In this document: positions 60,981 through 64,000 of the stretch, one piece after another | Position numbering within the stretch: the stretch's first letter is position 1 | Layout: each line of letters begins with the position of its first letter | Origin: Roseibium salinum | GTDB taxonomy: Bacteria; Pseudomonadota; Alphaproteobacteria; Rhizobiales; Stappiaceae | DNA length: 64,000 bases | NCBI RefSeq assembly: GCF_026240905.1 | Contig: NZ_JAPEVI010000003.1 | Location: forward strand, 4,094,501 to 4,158,500 | Reading direction: 5' to 3' | Position numbers and translations under genes: made by a program | The notes under the pieces: model-generated | The model's database searches: none | Seen by the model: only the letters and a program-made list of their open reading frames with translations | Told to the model about the DNA's origin: nothing

Positions 60981-62789
60981 TCAAGCCGTCTCGTCTTCCC
61001 TTTCGGCGTTGAATTGCAGCCGGGCGAGCTTGGCATAAAGGCCGCTGGCGGCCGTCAGTTCGGCGTGCGTGCCGGCTTCGACAATCCTGCCGGCGTCCAT
61101 GACCACGATCCTATCCGCCTTCAGCACCGTGGCCAGCCTGTGGGCGATCACAAGCGTGGTGCGGCCCTCCATCAGCCGGTCCAGGGCCTGCTGAACCAGG
61201 CTCTCGCTTTCCGCATCAAGGGCGCTGGTCGCCTCGTCGAGAAGCAGAACCGGTGCGCCCTTCAGGACGGCCCGCGCGATGGCAATGCGCTGGCGCTGGC
61301 CGCCGGAGAGCGTGATGCCGCGCTCGCCCACCAGCGTGTCGTAGCCTTCGCTCATCGTGTCGATGAAGGGCGCGGCGAGGGCGGCCTGGGCGGCGGCGAT
61401 GATCTCCGCGCGGGTGGCTTCGGGCCGGCCGTAGGCGATATTTTCGGCAATCGTGGCGCCGAATATCGCGGTGTCCTGGGGCACGAGGGCAATGTTGCGG
61501 CGCAGCTCCTCCGGGTCCAGCTTCGTCAGCTCCACGCCATTGAGGCGAATGACGCCTTCGTTCGGGTCGTAATAGCGCATCAGGAGGCTGAACAGGGTCG
61601 ACTTGCCCGCTCCGGACGGGCCGACGACCGCGACCGTCTCGCCGGGCGTGACGTTCAGGCTCAGGTCCCGGACGACGGGCATGTTCCTGCTGTTCTGATA
61701 GGCAAAGGAAACGCGGTCGAAGACGATTTCGGCACGCGACGTCGCCGGAAGGCGGACGGGATTGGCCGGGGCGCTGATTTCGGGCCGGATTTCCAGAAGC
61801 TCGCTCAGGCGCCCGGCGGCGCCTGCGGCCTGGGAGAGTTCGCCCCAGACCTCCGACAGCGCGGCCAGGGACCCGGCAGCAAGAATGGAATAGAGCAGGA
61901 ACTGGCTGAGTTCGCCCCCTGTGATCCGGCCGGCGAAGACATCGCTGGCGCCGATCCACAGGACCGCGACGATGCTGGCGCCGATGACGAACAGCGCGAA
62001 GCCGGTGAGCGCCGCCCGGGCCATGATCGCCTTGCGGGCCGCCTGGAAGGCCGTCTCGACCGCCGACCCGTAGCGGTCTGAGCTGCGCCGTTCATGGGTG
62101 AAGGCCTGCAGAGTGCGCACGGAGCCCAGCATCTCGCCGGCATAGGCGGACGCATCGGCCAGGGTGTCCTGCGCGAAGCGGGATCTCTTGCGCACCTGGC
62201 GCCCGAAGCCGAGGATGGGAACCAGAATGACCGGTATAGCCGCCAGAACGATGACGGACAGGCGCGGACTGGTCACGACCATCATCACCGCGGCGCCGGC
62301 AAACATGATCAGGTTGCGCATGGCAAGCGACGCGCTCGCGCCGAAGGCCGCCTTGATCTGCGTGGTGTCCGCCGTCAGCCGGGAGAGGATTTCCCCGGAT
62401 TTCGCGCTGTCGTAAAAGGCGGGGCTGAGGCGGGTCATGTGGGCGAAGACATCGCTGCGGATTTCCGCAACGACCCTCTCGCCGATCCACATCACCAGGA
62501 AGTAGCGGATGGAACTTGCCAGCGACAGGGCACAGACAACGCCGATCAGGACGACGAAATAGGAATTGACCAGCGCCGGATCGTCCGCGCCGAAGCCGTT
62601 GTCGATCATCCGGCGGACGGCCGCCGGCAGGATCAGCGTGATGACCGCGGCCGAAAACAGCGCGATTATGGCCGCGCCCACCATGCCCTTGTGCTTGAGC
62701 AGATAAGGCAGCAGCCGGGCCAGCGGCCTGAGCGATCTGCGCGGTGGCGTCGGGGCGGACCGGGTTTCGGAAACTGGGGCGTCGGCCAC
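60981..62789 (-). CDS. ABC exporter, fused permease-ATPase (MsbA/LmrA-like)
   Basis: A 602-residue half-transporter with six hydrophobic helices (about 25-310) followed by the ATPase domain. Walker A is VGPSGAGKST, the signature LSGGQRQRIAI, and Walker B VLLLDEATSALD. Preferred start is GTG 62789 (VADAPVSETRS), with AGGAGA at good spacing; ORF start at 62849 would add 20 residues. The substrate is unknown (lipid, peptide or drug). It is transcribed away from rpmE. Confidence 0.9.
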   Translation of the reverse strand: MADAPVSETRSAPTPPRRSLRPLARLLPYLLKHKGMVGAAIIALFSAAVITLILPAAVRRMIDNGFGADDPALVNSYFVVLIGVVCALSLASSIRYFLVMWIGERVVAEIRSDVFAHMTRLSPAFYDSAKSGEILSRLTADTTQIKAAFGASASLAMRNLIMFAGAAVMMVVTSPRLSVIVLAAIPVILVPILGFGRQVRKRSRFAQDTLADASAYAGEMLGSVRTLQAFTHERRSSDRYGSAVETAFQAARKAIMARAALTGFALFVIGASIVAVLWIGASDVFAGRITGGELSQFLLYSILAAGSLAALSEVWGELSQAAGAAGRLSELLEIRPEISAPANPVRLPATSRAEIVFDRVSFAYQNSRNMPVVRDLSLNVTPGETVAVVGPSGAGKSTLFSLLMRYYDPNEGVIRLNGVELTKLDPEELRRNIALVPQDTAIFGATIAENIAYGRPEATRAEIIAAAQAALAAPFIDTMSEGYDTLVGERGITLSGGQRQRIAIARAVLKGAPVLLLDEATSALDAESESLVQQALDRLMEGRTTLVIAHRLATVLKADRIVVMDAGRIVEAGTHAELTAASGLYAKLARLQFNAEREDETA

Positions 62790-63080
62790 AGGGCTCTCCT
62801 CTTGGTTTGCGTCCGTCTTTACCACGATCGGACAGACGCTCAATGGCAAAGGTCAAGTGCGGCCGGCATGCGTGACCCGATGCATCCGCGGTTCCGATTG
62901 AACAGCAATGGAATTTGCGGGAAAATGCCCCTTGTTTTGCCGGGCACCTTGGGGTATATCCCCGCCTCATGTTTCTGAGGGCGGCGTCCGCAACCGGATC
63001 GGCGGCCCTTCATTTCGTTTTGCGTTCGTGTAGCGGCTTTGAGGGCAAAGACACTACAGAGGCGCTTGAAAGGACCGGCC

Positions 63081-63305
63081 ATGAAAGCGGATATTCATCC
63101 CGACTACCATTCCATCAAGGTCGTCATGACCGATGGCACCGAATACTTCACCCGCTCCACTTATGGTGCGGAAGGCGATACGCTGACGCTCGACATCGAC
63201 GCGAACTCGCACCCGGCCTGGACCGGCGGCGACCGCCAGCTGATGGACCGCGGCGGCCGCGTGTCCCGCTTCAAGAACAAGTTCGCTGGTTTCCTCGGCT
63301 CCTGA
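63081..63305 (+). CDS. rpmE: 50S ribosomal protein L31 (zinc-free form)
   Basis: A 74-residue ribosomal protein. The sequence begins [20 protein letters not shown], includes [15 protein letters not shown] and ends [15 protein letters not shown]. It contains no CxxC zinc ribbon, so it is the C-minus type that does not bind zinc. ATG 63081 is the start; upstream in-frame codons lack a ribosome site. It ends before a strong terminator. Confidence 0.95.
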   Translation: MKADIHPDYHSIKVVMTDGTEYFTRSTYGAEGDTLTLDIDANSHPAWTGGDRQLMDRGGRVSRFKNKFAGFLGS

Positions 63306-63333
63306 TCGCCGCAAGAAACAGCTACGAGCGATG

Positions 63334-63358
63334 AACCCGGCCCCAGGCCGGGTTTTTT
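63334..63358 (+). terminator. Terminator of rpmE
   Basis: AACCCGGCC-CCA-GGCCGGGTT with a following TTTTTT: a typical intrinsic terminator 28 bases after the stop. Confidence 0.9.
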
Positions 63359-63408
63359 GTTGCCTGGCCTTCAGATGCCAGGAGTTGCACACCGACCCGC
63401 CTCCCGAG

Positions 63409-63440
63409 GTCATCCCCGACTCGCTCGAGTCGGGGATGAC
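63409..63440. repeat. Perfect 15-bp inverted repeat (palindromic intergenic element)
   Basis: GTCATCCCCGACTCG-CT-CGAGTCGGGGATGAC. The arms are exactly complementary with only two bases between. It lies with two further palindromic units (63496-63529 and 63597-63632) in a compact repeat cluster after rpmE. Confidence 0.8.
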
Positions 63441-63495
63441 CGCCGGGGGACAAGCCGCCTTGCGGCGGCACATGCTGGGAACAAACCTTCCGATC

Positions 63496-63632
63496 GTCAT
63501 CCCGGCCAAGCAGAGCGCGAGCCGGGATCGGAGAGCCGTCGGAAGCGAGCTTTCAGGAGGGCGTCCCGAAACAAGCCCGCCACACCTCGGCTCAGCGATC
63601 CCGGATCTACGCTTCACTCCGTCCGGGAAGAC
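63496..63632. repeat. Pair of GTCATCCCGG/CCGGATCTACGC-type palindromic repeats
   Basis: GTCATCCCGGCCAAGC...GAGCCGGGATC at 63496-63529, and GATCCCGGATCTACGC...CCGTCCGGGAAGAC at 63597-63632. The second matches 47796-47829. Together they form two arms of a larger inverted repeat about 137 bases long. They belong to the dispersed repeats of this genome group. Confidence 0.7.
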
Positions 63633-63660
63633 GACGGATAGCAAGTTTCTGGCCGGCAAA

Positions 63661-63688
63661 ACAACAAAAGCCGCCTTGCGGCGGCTTT
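63661..63688 (-). terminator. Terminator of the DUF1465 gene
   Basis: AAAGCCGCC-TTGC-GGCGGCTTT; on the minus strand it is followed by TGTTGTTTT, so it serves the leftward gene ending at 63714. Confidence 0.7.
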
Positions 63689-63713
63689 CGAAATCAGGAT
63701 CCGCGGTGAGGGA

Positions 63714-64000
63714 TCAGCCGAGCTTGCCGAACGCGGCGCGCAGCTGGCTGAGCTGGGAGGCGACCGGGTTGTCGTCGTTCGCTTCTTCCGGATGCTCTTC
63801 GGCGTCCTTGCGGTAAAGCATCTTGTCGAGATGCACGATCCGCTCCTGAAGCCGCGTGGAGCGCTCGACCAGTTCGCGCAACGTTGCGGGAAGTTCGTTC
63901 CAGGACGGGCCGCCGGTGGCGCTGCTGAGCTTGTCGAGGCGGACCTTGTTCTTGTCGCTGCCGGCCTGTTCGCGGGACATTTCGCCTTCGTTGACGGCGC
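63714..64000 (-). CDS. DUF1465 (Rcd1-like) protein, C-terminal part (5' end outside window)
   Basis: The frame is open to the right edge of the window, so the N-terminal part lies beyond position 64000. The visible residues read AVNEGEMSREQAG..., then LRELVERSTRLQERIVHLDKMLYR and DDNPVASQLSQLRAAFGKLG, the typical end of the DUF1465 family (about 160-170 residues in total), for which a role in cell differentiation is reported in Caulobacter relatives. The ATG at 63980 is internal, not a real start. Confidence 0.7.
   Translation of the reverse strand, partial: AVNEGEMSREQAGSDKNKVRLDKLSSATGGPSWNELPATLRELVERSTRLQERIVHLDKMLYRKDAEEHPEEANDDNPVASQLSQLRAAFGKLG

Noticed and set aside
1..64000. CRISPR array, prophage, integrative element or secondary-metabolite cluster beyond the bufferin operon
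   Set aside because: No regularly spaced repeats, phage structural genes, integrase or NRPS/PKS modules were seen; the only RiPP-type set is the bufferin operon.

Overview
The window is high-GC alphaproteobacterial chromosome, most likely a marine member of the Hyphomicrobiales close to Roseibium/Labrenzia (Stappiaceae). The family call is inferred from gene content: CpdR beside an N-formylglutamate amidohydrolase, a DUF1036-pyk pair beside FGase-DUF1244-GapR, MNIO/bufferin genes, two DUF465 genes near purEK, zinc-free L31 and L36, and dispersed palindromic repeats typical of the group. Nearly everything is vertically inherited housekeeping sequence. The clear mobile element is one IS1182-like insertion sequence at 53.9-55.4 kb.

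0-4 kb: the end of a branched-chain-type ABC transporter (permease end, binding protein, LivF-like ATPase) followed by a phenylacetate-CoA-ligase-like enzyme, which suggests uptake coupled to CoA activation of an organic acid. 4-10 kb: ferrochelatase, a stomatin/NfeD pair, a PomAB-like flagellar stator pair and KdsD. 10-14 kb: an outer-membrane barrel, a lytic transglycosylase and a degenerate SGNH protein, all envelope functions. 14-20.5 kb: gltB and gltD on the minus strand.

21-24 kb: a complete bufA-bufB-bufC-doxX operon. This is a bufferin-type RiPP system, in which an exported Cys-rich peptide is modified by an MNIO enzyme and acts as a periplasmic metal (copper) buffer. It has a good sigma70-like promoter and a strong hairpin after the last gene. 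24-30 kb: threonine aldolase, a small heat-shock protein with a probable ROSE-like RNA thermometer, a histidinol-phosphatase-type enzyme, a candidate ar14/suhB sRNA, N-formylglutamate amidohydrolase and cpdR. 30-37 kb: tRNA-Val(GAC), rpmJ (only 41 codons), a TPR protein, an alpha/beta hydrolase, pyk-DUF1036, a second FGase, DUF1244 and gapR.

36.6-50.9 kb: a DUF882 protein and a MATE transporter, each broken by an apparent one-base loss in a G/C run, with an NtrC-type regulator, PepF, a DUF3445 protein, an ABC1 kinase, a cytochrome oxidase subunit IV, a pseudouridine synthase, an orphan DUF1629-like gene inside a repeat-rich rearranged patch, a TPR lipoprotein and rpsU between them. 51-64 kb: purK, purE, two DUF465 genes, the IS, an acyl-CoA ligase, a TauE-family exporter, propionyl-CoA synthetase, an SDR, an ABC exporter, rpmE and the start of a DUF1465 gene.

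The signals most worth a second look are the bufferin operon, the IS inserted exactly at a terminator with a 24-bp duplication, the two homopolymer frameshifts, the sRNA and thermometer candidates, a two-copy repeat family with inverted ends, and the duplicated 3' end of the pseudouridine synthase gene.
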